DNA from: Myxococcales bacterium
Lineage (GTDB): Bacteria; Myxococcota_A; Polyangia; Nannocystales; Nannocystaceae
Direction: 5' to 3'
Assembly (NCBI GenBank): GCA_020633315.1
Contig: JACKDV010000023.1
Span: 1-64,000, forward strand
Length of the DNA stretch: 64,000 bases
Made by a program: the position numbers and the translations under genes. Positions 42,928 through 54,193 of the stretch are shown here, piece after piece. Below the pieces are notes generated by a model, which saw only the letters and a list, made by a program, of their open reading frames with translations, did no database searches and was not told the origin of the DNA. Within the stretch, counting starts at the first letter, position 1, and every line of letters starts with the position of its first letter.

Positions 42928-42955
42928 AGCATATCGCTCAACACCCAGGGGACAA
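42928..42955 (-). promoter_or_regulatory. Promoter of the Septu operon
   Basis: TTGTCC (42955-42950), 16-nt spacer, TATGCT (42933-42928), then 6 nt to GTG 42921. The predicted transcription start nearly coincides with the start codon. The promoter lies inside the direct repeats, so the cassette is self-contained. Confidence 0.55.
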
Positions 42956-42983
42956 ACCGCGCCCCCAGACGACGCGCTCGCGG

Positions 42984-43024
42984 CTGGCCTCAGCCCCAGC
43001 CCTCGCCGCCGTAGCCGGGCGCGT
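42984..43024. repeat. Right direct repeat flanking the Septu cassette
   Basis: This is the intact 3' end of the gene at 42990-44033 (APGYGGEGWG and stop). It matches the left copy at 40773-40807 over 25 + 9 bases, differing by a 6-bp gap that removes the codons for Trp-Gly. Confidence 0.8.
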
Positions 43025-44033
43025 GCGGGCTGCCGGCCTCGGCGACGTCCATGCCCGCGACGGGGATCGAGTCGTCCACCACCACGCGATCGTCGAGCAG
43101 GGTCACCAGGCCCCGCGCCACCGGCAGCGTCACCGACTCGGGGCGCCCGTGGCCGTGGTCGAGCTCGAAGAGCACGGTGGCGTCGGGGTCGACCACGGTC
43201 ACCTGCCGGGCCGGGGCCCGGCCGTCGAGCAGCGCGTCGACCACCACGAGGCTGAGCAGGTCGTGGTACGGGTCGAAGAAGCAGTGCACGTGCGGGTGGT
43301 CGTAGGCGGCCGAGCGTCGCCAGCCCTTGGGCACGGGACGGTAGGTGGGCGGCCGCAGGCGGGCGCGAAAGCCCAGGTGGCGCAGGCGGGCGACCTGCAC
43401 GGGCCCCGGCGCCACCACCCGCAGCGTCGGCGGATCCACCCGCACCGCCACCGAGCCGAAGGCACCCGCGAGCGCCACCGACAGCGCCTGGGTGAGCCGA
43501 TCCATGGTCTCGAGCTGGAGGTCGAGGCCGCCCGCGGCCAGCCAGGCGTCCACGCGCTCGCGGTAGCGGGCCGGCCCCTCGTCGGCGCGCACCCGCAGCG
43601 CGGAGATCCGCGCGACCAGCTCGACCGACAGCGGCGCGTGGCCCCGCACCACCTCCTCGTCGAGCTCGATCTGCACCACGGTGTGCAGGCCCTCGCCGCG
43701 GTGCGAGAGCACCACCCGCAGCGAGCCGAAGCCCCGCTGCAGCCGGCCCGAGGCCACCACCCGCGCCAGGGCCTGGTCGGCGTCGTCGAGGCGCTGCTCG
43801 TCGTCGGCGTAGATCACCTCGTCGCCCACCCGCAGGACCACCACGTCGTCCACGCCCGCCTCGCCGAAGGCGTGCAGGGTGGTCCGCAGGGTCTCCAGCG
43901 CGTCGCCCAGCAGGCGGTCGCGGTCCTCGTCGGGGCCGGGGTCGGAGACCAGCGACAGCAGCAGCCGCGTGATCGCGCCGGAGCGGGGCAGGGGCTCGCG
44001 GGGCAGATCGATGAGCAGGCGCGCATGCAGCAT
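42990..44033 (-). CDS. Hypothetical protein of the MscS/AAA operon
   Basis: This 347-aa cytoplasmic protein has no recognised family. It contains acidic and Val-rich segments (GVDDVVVLRVGDEVIYADD), RLRPPTYRPVPKGWRR and PHVHCFFDPYHDLLSLVVV with clustered His residues, ending APGYGGEGWG. Its start shares a base with the stop of the upstream MscS gene (TGATG), so it is translated with the channels. Its 3' end is the target duplicated around the Septu cassette. Confidence 0.7.
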   Translation of the reverse strand: MLHARLLIDLPREPLPRSGAITRLLLSLVSDPGPDEDRDRLLGDALETLRTTLHAFGEAGVDDVVVLRVGDEVIYADDEQRLDDADQALARVVASGRLQRGFGSLRVVLSHRGEGLHTVVQIELDEEVVRGHAPLSVELVARISALRVRADEGPARYRERVDAWLAAGGLDLQLETMDRLTQALSVALAGAFGSVAVRVDPPTLRVVAPGPVQVARLRHLGFRARLRPPTYRPVPKGWRRSAAYDHPHVHCFFDPYHDLLSLVVVDALLDGRAPARQVTVVDPDATVLFELDHGHGRPESVTLPVARGLVTLLDDRVVVDDSIPVAGMDVAEAGSPHAPGYGGEGWG

Positions 44034-44959
44034 CAGGGACGATCTTGGACGCTGCTCGGCGAAACATCCACCCGGGAGGGCCGCATCAGGGTGATCTCCT
44101 GCGCGGCCGAGGCGATGCCCACGCGGCCCTCGCTGGCCTCGATTCGCGCGTAGATCCGCTCGAACAGCGCGTCCTTGATGGTGCGGCGCTGGCGATGCTC
44201 CACCACGTAGCGCACGGTGAAGCTCATCCAGTTCTCGTCGAAGGTCATGGTGACCATGGGCTCCACCCGCGCGGGCTCGATCACGAAGTCGCGGGTGAGG
44301 CCCTGCCAGGTGGCCTCGATCTCGCGGGCGTAGGCGCCGGTGACCTCGTGCGCCACCTCGTCGAGGATGCGGCGGGCCAGCGCGCGATCGCTGCCGTGGC
44401 GCACGGGCACCGTCAGCTCGTCCCACAGGAACGGGAACTCGGCCGAGTAGTTGAACACCGGCTCCTTGAACACGAAGGAGTTGGCCAGCCGCACCACGCG
44501 GCCGTTGTAGAGGTCGCCGCGCACCCAGTCGCCGATCTCGAACAGGGTGGTCCGCAGCACGCCGATGTCGATCACGTCGCCCTTGATCCCGCCGAGCATC
44601 ACGCGGTCGCCCACCTTGTAGAAGCCGGCGAAGGAGATCCCCATCCAGCCCGCGACCGAGGCGATCACCTCCTGCAGGGCGAAGGCGATGCCGGCCCCCG
44701 CCACGCCCAGGGCCACCGACAGGCCGCCCAGCTCCGAGGCGAACACGGTGCTGATCACGATCACGGCCAGCAGGTAGCTGGAGAAGCTCACCAGCTTGCG
44801 GGTGCGGTAGCGGGTGGTCTTGTCGGCGATGCGGCGGCTGAGCCCGCGGCTGACCAGGCGGCGGACCACGAACACCACCACCAGGCCGACCACCGCGATC
44901 AGCAGCTTGCGCACGGTGGGGCTGGCGAGGGGATCTTCGAGGAAGGAGGACCAGTCCAT
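44033..44959 (-). CDS. MscS-like mechanosensitive channel (copy B)
   Basis: This 308-aa MscS-family channel has a first TM at ~18-35 (LLIAVVGLVVVFVVRRLV), a second (FSSYLLAVIVISTVFAS) and the pore helix VALGVAGAGIAFALQEVIAS. A beta domain (YKVGDRVMLGGIKGDVIDIG, RLANSFVFKEPVFNYS) and a long C-terminal region follow. It lies 14 nt after a second MscS-like gene and overlaps the next gene, within a block headed by an AAA+ ATPase. Confidence 0.87.
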   Translation of the reverse strand: MDWSSFLEDPLASPTVRKLLIAVVGLVVVFVVRRLVSRGLSRRIADKTTRYRTRKLVSFSSYLLAVIVISTVFASELGGLSVALGVAGAGIAFALQEVIASVAGWMGISFAGFYKVGDRVMLGGIKGDVIDIGVLRTTLFEIGDWVRGDLYNGRVVRLANSFVFKEPVFNYSAEFPFLWDELTVPVRHGSDRALARRILDEVAHEVTGAYAREIEATWQGLTRDFVIEPARVEPMVTMTFDENWMSFTVRYVVEHRQRRTIKDALFERIYARIEASEGRVGIASAAQEITLMRPSRVDVSPSSVQDRP

Positions 44960-44973
44960 GGCGGCGCTCGGGC

Positions 44974-45966
44974 TCAGCCCACGGGGCGGATGGAGGGACG
45001 CACGGTGCCGGCGGCCTCGCCCAGGTCGGACCAGTGGCGGTGGAGCACCGCGGGCGGGGCGATGCCCTCGGCCCCGAAGGCGTCGAGCACCCGCAGGTGC
45101 ACGTCGGTCTCGAAGGCCTTCTCGTAGCGGGTGTCGAGCACGTAGGCCTTGAGGCGCAGGCGGATCGCCACGTGGGTCTCGAGGATCACCTGGTTGACCA
45201 GCACCACCACCGGCTTGTCGAGGAACACGTAGCGGCTGGAGACCGCGGCCTCGGTGACCAGCTCGCGGGCGAGGCGGATGGGCTGGTCGGGGGCCACGTG
45301 GAAGTCCATCACCACCTGCATGTCGAGGGCGCCGTAGTTGCCGTTGGAGGTGATCTCGTTGAGGAAGGCGTTGTTGGGGATGGTGACGGTGTTGTCGTCG
45401 AGGGTCTGCAGCCGCACCGAGCGCAGGCCGATGGCGGTGATGTCCCCGTACTGGCCGCCGAAGGACACGCGGTCGCCCACCTGGAAGGGGCGATCGATCA
45501 TGATCATGATCCCGGCGATGAAGGAGGCGACCACGTCCTTGATGGCGAAGCCCACCGAGACCGCCACCGTGCCGCCGATGAGGGCCAGGGCGCTGTCGGT
45601 GAGGCGGAAGCTCAGCGCGATCACGGCCAGGCCGGTCACGATGTAGACGAGGAACTGGACGATGGTGGCGGTCTTCTGCAGCAGCAGGCGCCGGCTGGGG
45701 AAGCGCGCGCTGAGGCCGGTGACGGTGTCGTGGAGGAAGCGCATGGCCACCACCACGCCGATGATCACCAGCAGCGAGGTGAACACGCCGCCCCACTTCA
45801 CCAGGCGGGCGATCTGGTCGAGGCTCTCGAGGTTGGTCTCCTCGGCGGCCCGGGCGGGGCCCGACCACGAGAGGGTGGCGATGCCGGCCAGCACGACGCC
45901 GGCCGCCCGGGCGAGCGGGGGCCGAGGGACGGGCCCAGGGTCGGGGGCGAGGCGAGGGGTGCTCAT
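44974..45966 (-). CDS. MscS-like mechanosensitive channel with signal peptide (copy A)
   Basis: This 330-aa channel has a cleavable signal (LARAAGVVLAGIATLSWSGP then ARAAEE), a first TM (WGGVFTSLLVIIGVVVAMRF), a second (VQFLVYIVTGLAVIALSF) and the pore helix LALIGGTVAVSVGFAIKDVV. The beta domain follows (FQVGDRVSFGGQYGDITAIG, TIPNNAFLNEI). Its start overlaps the AAA+ ATPase stop (ATGA). Two neighbouring paralogues suggest a heteromeric or functionally divided channel pair. Confidence 0.87.
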   Translation of the reverse strand: MSTPRLAPDPGPVPRPPLARAAGVVLAGIATLSWSGPARAAEETNLESLDQIARLVKWGGVFTSLLVIIGVVVAMRFLHDTVTGLSARFPSRRLLLQKTATIVQFLVYIVTGLAVIALSFRLTDSALALIGGTVAVSVGFAIKDVVASFIAGIMIMIDRPFQVGDRVSFGGQYGDITAIGLRSVRLQTLDDNTVTIPNNAFLNEITSNGNYGALDMQVVMDFHVAPDQPIRLARELVTEAAVSSRYVFLDKPVVVLVNQVILETHVAIRLRLKAYVLDTRYEKAFETDVHLRVLDAFGAEGIAPPAVLHRHWSDLGEAAGTVRPSIRPVG

Positions 45967-48900
45967 TTGGGGGCCGACAGCAGGTGCTGCCGCTGCAGCA
46001 CGGTGGTGATGGTGCGGTACCAGGCCCAGGTGACGCGGACCCCCGCGTCGTAGGGCTCGATGTAGCCGCGGGCCAGGCAGAAGCGCAGCGCGTCGGAGAC
46101 GTCGGTGGCGGGGAGCTGGGTGGCCGCGGTCAGCTCGTGCTCGCGAGCCAGGTCGAGCTGGACGATCGCCCGCAGCACGAACAGCAGCGGCAGCGAGAGG
46201 CTCTCGATCTCGGCCGCGGCCGGCTCCTTGAACAGGCGCACCACGGTGGTGCCGTCGGGCTTGACGAACAGCGACTCGCGGTAGGCGTGCAGGGCCACCG
46301 CCGGGTTGCCGCGCGAGAAGTCCCACAGCAGGCGGTAGTAGCCGGCCTCGGTGCGATCGTCCTCGCCGCCGTGGCCGAGGGGGTCGACCTGGCGCGGGAC
46401 CACCAGGCCCTCGTAGCTGGGGGTGATGCCGGCCTGCTCGCAGCGCTTGCGGATGAGCGCGCCGAGCTGCTCCTCGGACCAGCGCGGTAGCTTGACCACC
46501 TGCTCGAAGAACACCCGGTCGCCGCGGGCCCGGTTGAGGTAGTGCCAGGCGGCCGCGCCCATGGTGATCACCCAGGAGACCTGGCCGCCGGCGTCGCGGG
46601 CCAGCGCGATCAGGCGGTCGAGCTCCCGCAGGCCGCGGATCGCGGGCTGGATCAGCCGCTGGGCGTCGTCGATGGCGATCACCAGGGGGCCCATCTGGCG
46701 CAGGGCGGCGGTGAGGGCCTCGTCGCGGCGCTCGCGATCGCCGGTGAGGGCGGCGAGCTCGGGCAGCAGGCCCTCGAGGCCCACCTCGGGGCACGACAGC
46801 ACCTTGAAGCGCTCGCCCACGCGCGCCTGCAGGCGGCCGAGGAAGGTGGTCTTGCCCATGCCGCGCTCGCCCACCACCGCGCTGAAGGTGGGGCGCGGCG
46901 AGGCCACGAGGGAGGTGACCAGCTCGAGCTCCGCCGCGGCCACGTCGTCGGCGAGGGTGGGCTCGAGGCGATCGGGATCGAAGGCGGAGTAGCAGGCGTC
47001 GTCGACCCGCTCGACCTGCTCGGCCTTGGCGACCGCGGCCCGCTTGGCCACCTCGCGGCGGAATAGATAGGCGAGCACGCGGCGGGTGGTCTCGCGGCCG
47101 GAGAGGCGGCGCATGAACCACTGGGCCACGCCGCGCCCGAGCAGGAACGCGGCGGCCAGGGCCGCCACGGGGAAGCGGCTCAGGCCCTGCTCCTGGCCCA
47201 GCGCCCACTTCACGAACGGCCCCTGCTCGGGGATCTGCGTGAGGCGCTCGTGGATGGTGGGGCGCCAGCGGTGCACCAGGTAGAGCACCACGGGGACCGT
47301 GAGCACCCAGCAGGTGGAGAGCACCCAGCTGTAGATCGCGCCCTTGCCCACCATCTGGGCGGTGAGGCCCAGCAGCATGCCGATCGCGATCACGTTGAGC
47401 CCCACCACCCGCAGCGAGTGGATCCGCAGGGCCGAGGTGTCGGTGACCTTGCGGGTGAAGCGGGTCTCGCGGGCGGCGAGGGCGTCGAGCAGGAGGATCA
47501 CCGCGAGGCCGACGAGGATCCAGCTCACCACGATCCACAAGAGCGCCAGCTCGGGCAGGTCGTCGACGTTGCCGGCGAGGTGCAGCAGCAGCCACAGGAG
47601 CACCAGCAGCTCGAGCGGGCGACGGACCCGCTCGAGGAACCACAGGGTGGTGAGCGACATCGTGGCCCAGCGCGGCACGGGGCGGCGACGGAACAGCCAG
47701 CGGCGGGCGCGGACGAACAGGTCGGGCGAGCGACGGCGCCACCACAGGAACACCAGGCCCGCCAGCAGCACCTGCACCACGCCCACGAACACGCCGATGG
47801 GGGAGGCGCTCAGGTGCTCGAGCAGGATGTCCTTGTAGCGGGGCAGCTTGAGCACGTGGAAGCTCAGCTCGACCGAGATCTGGTCGAGCTCGCGCTGGAC
47901 CTGGTCGATGCCGCGGGGGCCGAAGCCGGTGACCGCGTCGCGCAGCGAGGGGCTGGCCATGTCGAGCAGGGCCAGGCGGGCCACGTTGAGCGCGACCACG
48001 TCGTCGCGCAGGCCCTGGGCCAGCTCCCAGGCCACCTCCTGCTCGAGCTGGGTGAGCTCGGCCTCCTTGGCGAGCAGGGTCTCGCGCAGCTCCACGATCA
48101 CGCCGCGATCGATGCCGGCGGGGAGATCGTCGTCGAGGCCCTGGCCGACCACCGGGATGGTGGTGCCCGCCTCGCGCACGCGGCGGAGCTCCTCGCGCAG
48201 GCGCTCGCGGGTGGCGGCGAGCTCGGTCCGGATGCCGTCGTAGAGGGCGTCGGCGGCCTGCTCGAGCTCGGCGCCGAACAGCGGGCCCTGCTGGAGCGCG
48301 TTGACCTCGGCGATGCGCTCGGTGGCTCGCTCGTGGTTGTCCTTGCGCTCCGATCGGCGGCGGGTGATCTCGGCCTCGTAGTTGGCTTGGATCTGCTGGA
48401 TGTCGTAGAGGCGGGCGCGCTCCCGGGCCAGGATGCGGTCGGCCTCGGAGCGGGCGCGGCGGGCCTCGTCCTCGGCCTTCTGCTTGTTGGCGGCGGCCGC
48501 CTCGGCCTCGGCCTCGGCGTTGGTGATCTGCTGGACGGCCTCCTCGCCGAGGTCGGCCTTGGCCTCGGCCTCCTCGGCCTTGGCCTTGGCCTCGGCCTCG
48601 GCCTTGGCCGCCGCCTGGGCCTCGGCCTCGCGAGCCTCTCGCTGGCGACGCGCGTGGAGATCGAAGTGGGCGGCCTTCTCGGACTCGGGCAGGGCGAGGA
48701 AGCGACGGCGCAGCTCGTCGAGGCGGGCCTCGGCCACCGCGAGGGCGTCGGCGCTCGGCGGGGTCGCAGGCGGGGTACCGGCCTCGGGTGGAGCGTCCTC
48801 GGCCGCGTCGCCCTTGGGTGCGTCGCCCTTGGGTGCGTCGCCCTCGGTCCCGTCGCCCTTGGCCGCGCTGCCCTCGGTCCCGTCACCCTTGGGTGCGCCG

Positions 48901-49826
48901 CCCTCGGTCCCGTCACCCTTGGTCCCGCCGTCGGTCGTCGAGCCCTTGGCGCCGCCCTCGGTCCCGTCGCCTTCCTTCTTGGGCGCGTCGCCCTTGGGCG
49001 TGCCGTCGGTAGGGCTGGGGGGCGGCGGCCAGGTCCGTCGGCGCTCGGGGGACAGGCCGATCTCCTCCTCGTCCCCGAGGTCGAGCTCGAGCAGCGCGTG
49101 GGGATCGACGTCGAGGTCGAGGGTGCCCGCCAAGAAGGCCTCGAGGCGATCGGCGGTGCGGGTGACCGCGGCCAGCCGGGCCTCCCGCCGCGACGAGGCC
49201 TCACGCTCGGCCTTGGCCGCGGCACGCCGACGCAGGTGACGGTCGAGCACCTCCTGGCGCTCGTCGGCGCTCAGCTCGAGGTACTCCCGCAGGGCGTCGG
49301 CATAGTCGTCGGCGGGCGATCGCGGGGTCTCCAGGGCCGGCTCGGGCTCCGGCTCCGGCTCGACGCGCCGTCGCGAGCGACCGCGGGACGGAGGCTCGGG
49401 CGCGGGCTCGGGCTCGGCTTGGTCGAGCGACTGCAGCAGCGCGAGCAGGCGGGCGCCGTGCGGGCCCACCTGCGTCGGGTCGCCGAGGTCGATGACGAAC
49501 AACGACTCGGGCTCGACCTCCACGTCGAGGGTGCCCGCGATGAGCTCTCGGATCTGCCGCGCCCGTCGACGCAGCCCGTCCTCGCTCGCCGGGGGCGTGG
49601 CGCTCGGCTCGGTCGGCGGCGTCGCGGAGCCCGCGGCAGCCGGGTCCTTGGGATCGGTGGCTGGCGTCGCAGCGGGCTGCCCTCGCACCGGGCCGGCGAC
49701 GAGCACCCCGAGCACCAGCACGAGCGACCACAGCCGCCATCGAGTCGCCGACCCGATGCTCGGCCCACGCCCTGATCCAAGGCGCAAGAGCCCCCGACGG
49801 GGCCGAAGCCATCGGCTCGAGCCCAT
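45963..49826 (-). CDS. Membrane-anchored AAA+/STAND-like ATPase with coiled-coil
   Basis: This 1287-aa protein has a signal or anchor (LWSLVLVLGVLVAGPVRG) and an acidic Pro/Gly-rich region with KGDGTEG repeats (nt 48780-48985). A long Ala/Glu coiled-coil (~390-470) and about six membrane helices (~675-900) follow. The C-terminal ATPase (~965-1287) has Walker A VGERGMGKTTFLGRL, Walker B LVIAIDDAQRL and a sensor-like SWVITMG, then a winged-helix-like end. Its topology puts the ATPase in the cytoplasm and the coiled-coil outside. TAGCGT (49841-49836) lies 9 nt before the ATG. It is coupled to two MscS channels; ATP-dependent control of them is a hypothesis. Confidence 0.75.
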   Translation of the reverse strand: MGSSRWLRPRRGLLRLGSGRGPSIGSATRWRLWSLVLVLGVLVAGPVRGQPAATPATDPKDPAAAGSATPPTEPSATPPASEDGLRRRARQIRELIAGTLDVEVEPESLFVIDLGDPTQVGPHGARLLALLQSLDQAEPEPAPEPPSRGRSRRRVEPEPEPEPALETPRSPADDYADALREYLELSADERQEVLDRHLRRRAAAKAEREASSRREARLAAVTRTADRLEAFLAGTLDLDVDPHALLELDLGDEEEIGLSPERRRTWPPPPSPTDGTPKGDAPKKEGDGTEGGAKGSTTDGGTKGDGTEGGAPKGDGTEGSAAKGDGTEGDAPKGDAPKGDAAEDAPPEAGTPPATPPSADALAVAEARLDELRRRFLALPESEKAAHFDLHARRQREAREAEAQAAAKAEAEAKAKAEEAEAKADLGEEAVQQITNAEAEAEAAAANKQKAEDEARRARSEADRILARERARLYDIQQIQANYEAEITRRRSERKDNHERATERIAEVNALQQGPLFGAELEQAADALYDGIRTELAATRERLREELRRVREAGTTIPVVGQGLDDDLPAGIDRGVIVELRETLLAKEAELTQLEQEVAWELAQGLRDDVVALNVARLALLDMASPSLRDAVTGFGPRGIDQVQRELDQISVELSFHVLKLPRYKDILLEHLSASPIGVFVGVVQVLLAGLVFLWWRRRSPDLFVRARRWLFRRRPVPRWATMSLTTLWFLERVRRPLELLVLLWLLLHLAGNVDDLPELALLWIVVSWILVGLAVILLLDALAARETRFTRKVTDTSALRIHSLRVVGLNVIAIGMLLGLTAQMVGKGAIYSWVLSTCWVLTVPVVLYLVHRWRPTIHERLTQIPEQGPFVKWALGQEQGLSRFPVAALAAAFLLGRGVAQWFMRRLSGRETTRRVLAYLFRREVAKRAAVAKAEQVERVDDACYSAFDPDRLEPTLADDVAAAELELVTSLVASPRPTFSAVVGERGMGKTTFLGRLQARVGERFKVLSCPEVGLEGLLPELAALTGDRERRDEALTAALRQMGPLVIAIDDAQRLIQPAIRGLRELDRLIALARDAGGQVSWVITMGAAAWHYLNRARGDRVFFEQVVKLPRWSEEQLGALIRKRCEQAGITPSYEGLVVPRQVDPLGHGGEDDRTEAGYYRLLWDFSRGNPAVALHAYRESLFVKPDGTTVVRLFKEPAAAEIESLSLPLLFVLRAIVQLDLAREHELTAATQLPATDVSDALRFCLARGYIEPYDAGVRVTWAWYRTITTVLQRQHLLSAPK

Positions 49827-49838
49827 TGAGGTGGGACG

Positions 49839-52880
<3,042 letters not shown>

Positions 52881-52923
52881 GCACCCTCGATGCTATCAGC
52901 CGCGGCCTCCGAGGATCCCTCGA

Positions 52924-53142
52924 TCAGCCGTACTCGGCTCGCATCACCCGAAGCTGCCGATACCAGTCCTCGCAACCCTGCTCCCACGGGTCCGCCGCGG
53001 GCCGAGCCCGCCGCCGCCGCGGGCGTCCTCGCGCCGTCCGCCCCCGGGCGGGCCGCTCCTGTAGGTCGCCGAGGTCTGGCTCGTCCCGTCCGTAGCCCTG
53101 CCGCTCGAGCTCCTCGAGCTCCGATCCGATCACCGTGCTCAT
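52924..53142 (-). CDS. Small basic hypothetical protein
   Basis: This 72-aa protein has an acidic start (GSELEELERQGYGRDEPDLG), an Arg-rich centre and an aromatic end (WEQGCEDWYRQLRVMRAEYG). A GGGGGGTGAG Shine-Dalgarno precedes the ATG. The two ends look protein-like, supporting a real gene; no family is recognised. Confidence 0.5.
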   Translation of the reverse strand: MSTVIGSELEELERQGYGRDEPDLGDLQERPARGRTARGRPRRRRARPAADPWEQGCEDWYRQLRVMRAEYG

Positions 53143-53187
53143 CGCTCACCCCCCGAGGAACTGGGAGCCGCCCGTGAGCACGAAGGG

Positions 53188-53303
53188 TGCAGCGCTCCAC
53201 GAGCGAGCAGCAGGTGAAGCGCTCGACCGACGGTGCCGCGCTCCACGAGGAGAGCAGCAGGTGAAGCGCTCGACCGACGGTGCCGCGCTCCACGAGGAGA
53301 GCA
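53188..53303. repeat. 46/47-bp direct repeats, two and a half copies
   Basis: Copies at 53188-53233 (46 bp, a few changes), 53234-53280 (47 bp) and a partial one at 53281-53303 share GTGAAGCGCTCGACCGACGG and CGCGCTCCACGAG. They lie in the gap upstream of the small protein gene and downstream of the PP2C gene. There are no spacers of constant size, so this is not CRISPR. It is probably a dispersed intergenic repeat. Confidence 0.8.
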
Positions 53304-53326
53304 AAGAGGCGAGCGACGACGAGCGC

Positions 53327-54193
53327 TCAGCCGCGCGAGCGGCCGCGCGGCGGTCGGAACAGCACCACCGACAGATCGTCCGGCTTGCTCGGCTCGCCCT
53401 CGCCCGGCTGCCGCATGCGACGGCGGGCCAGCTCCACCAGGGCCTCGGCCGCGTCGCCCAGCGGACCGCGGCGCACCAGCTCGGCGATCTCCTCGATGGT
53501 CACGTTGTCGAACAGGCCGTCGCTGCCCAGCACCAGGGTGTCGTGGGCGGCGAGCGAGTAGCTGGGCCCCACGTCGATGCGCATCTCACCGGTGCCCACC
53601 GCGTTGCTGATGTAGTGGCGCATGTCGTGGTGCAGGGCCTCCTCGGCGTCGAGCACCCCCGCCGCCACCTGGTAGCCCACCGGCGAGTGCGACACCGTGC
53701 GCAGCTTGATCTTGCCGCGGCCGCCCACCACCAGCGCCTCGGAGTCGCCGGTGTTGTAGGTCCGCAGCACGCCGCCCTGCACCTCGGCCACCAGCAGGGT
53801 GGTGCTGCCCACCACGGTGGAGGCCTGGGCCGCCGCGTCGGCCTTCTCGAACGCGTCCATCACCACCTCGCGCAGCCCGGCCTCGCTGGCGCTGGTGAGC
53901 GCATCGAAGAGGGTGTCCATGGCCAGGCGCGAGGCCTCGGCCCCGCCCCGCGAGCCGCCCACGCCGTCGGCGACCGCGAGCACCAGGCCGTCGTCGGTGG
54001 GCACCACCAGGGTGGAGTCCTGGCACACGTCGTCGGGCTCGCGGTGGGGCGCGGGCTCGGCATGGGCGACCACCGAGCCGAACGCGCCCTCGAGCTGCGA
54101 GCGCGACGGCCCACGCACGCCCACCTGGCGCTCGAACGCCTTGGTGGGCGCGCCCTCGCGGGGATCGTCGTCGGCCCCGAGGATCTCGCTCAT
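53327..54193 (-). CDS. PP2C-family protein phosphatase
   Basis: This 288-aa phosphatase has PP2C metal-site motifs: VLAVADGVGGSRGG, GSTTLLVAEV, NTGDSEALVV, LVLGSDGLFDNVT and KPDDLSVVLF. It would reverse Ser/Thr phosphorylation. Its start overlaps the stop of the zinc-ribbon kinase (ATGA), so kinase and phosphatase are made as a pair. The first ~45 residues form a polar extension. Confidence 0.9.
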   Translation of the reverse strand: MSEILGADDDPREGAPTKAFERQVGVRGPSRSQLEGAFGSVVAHAEPAPHREPDDVCQDSTLVVPTDDGLVLAVADGVGGSRGGAEASRLAMDTLFDALTSASEAGLREVVMDAFEKADAAAQASTVVGSTTLLVAEVQGGVLRTYNTGDSEALVVGGRGKIKLRTVSHSPVGYQVAAGVLDAEEALHHDMRHYISNAVGTGEMRIDVGPSYSLAAHDTLVLGSDGLFDNVTIEEIAELVRRGPLGDAAEALVELARRRMRQPGEGEPSKPDDLSVVLFRPPRGRSRG

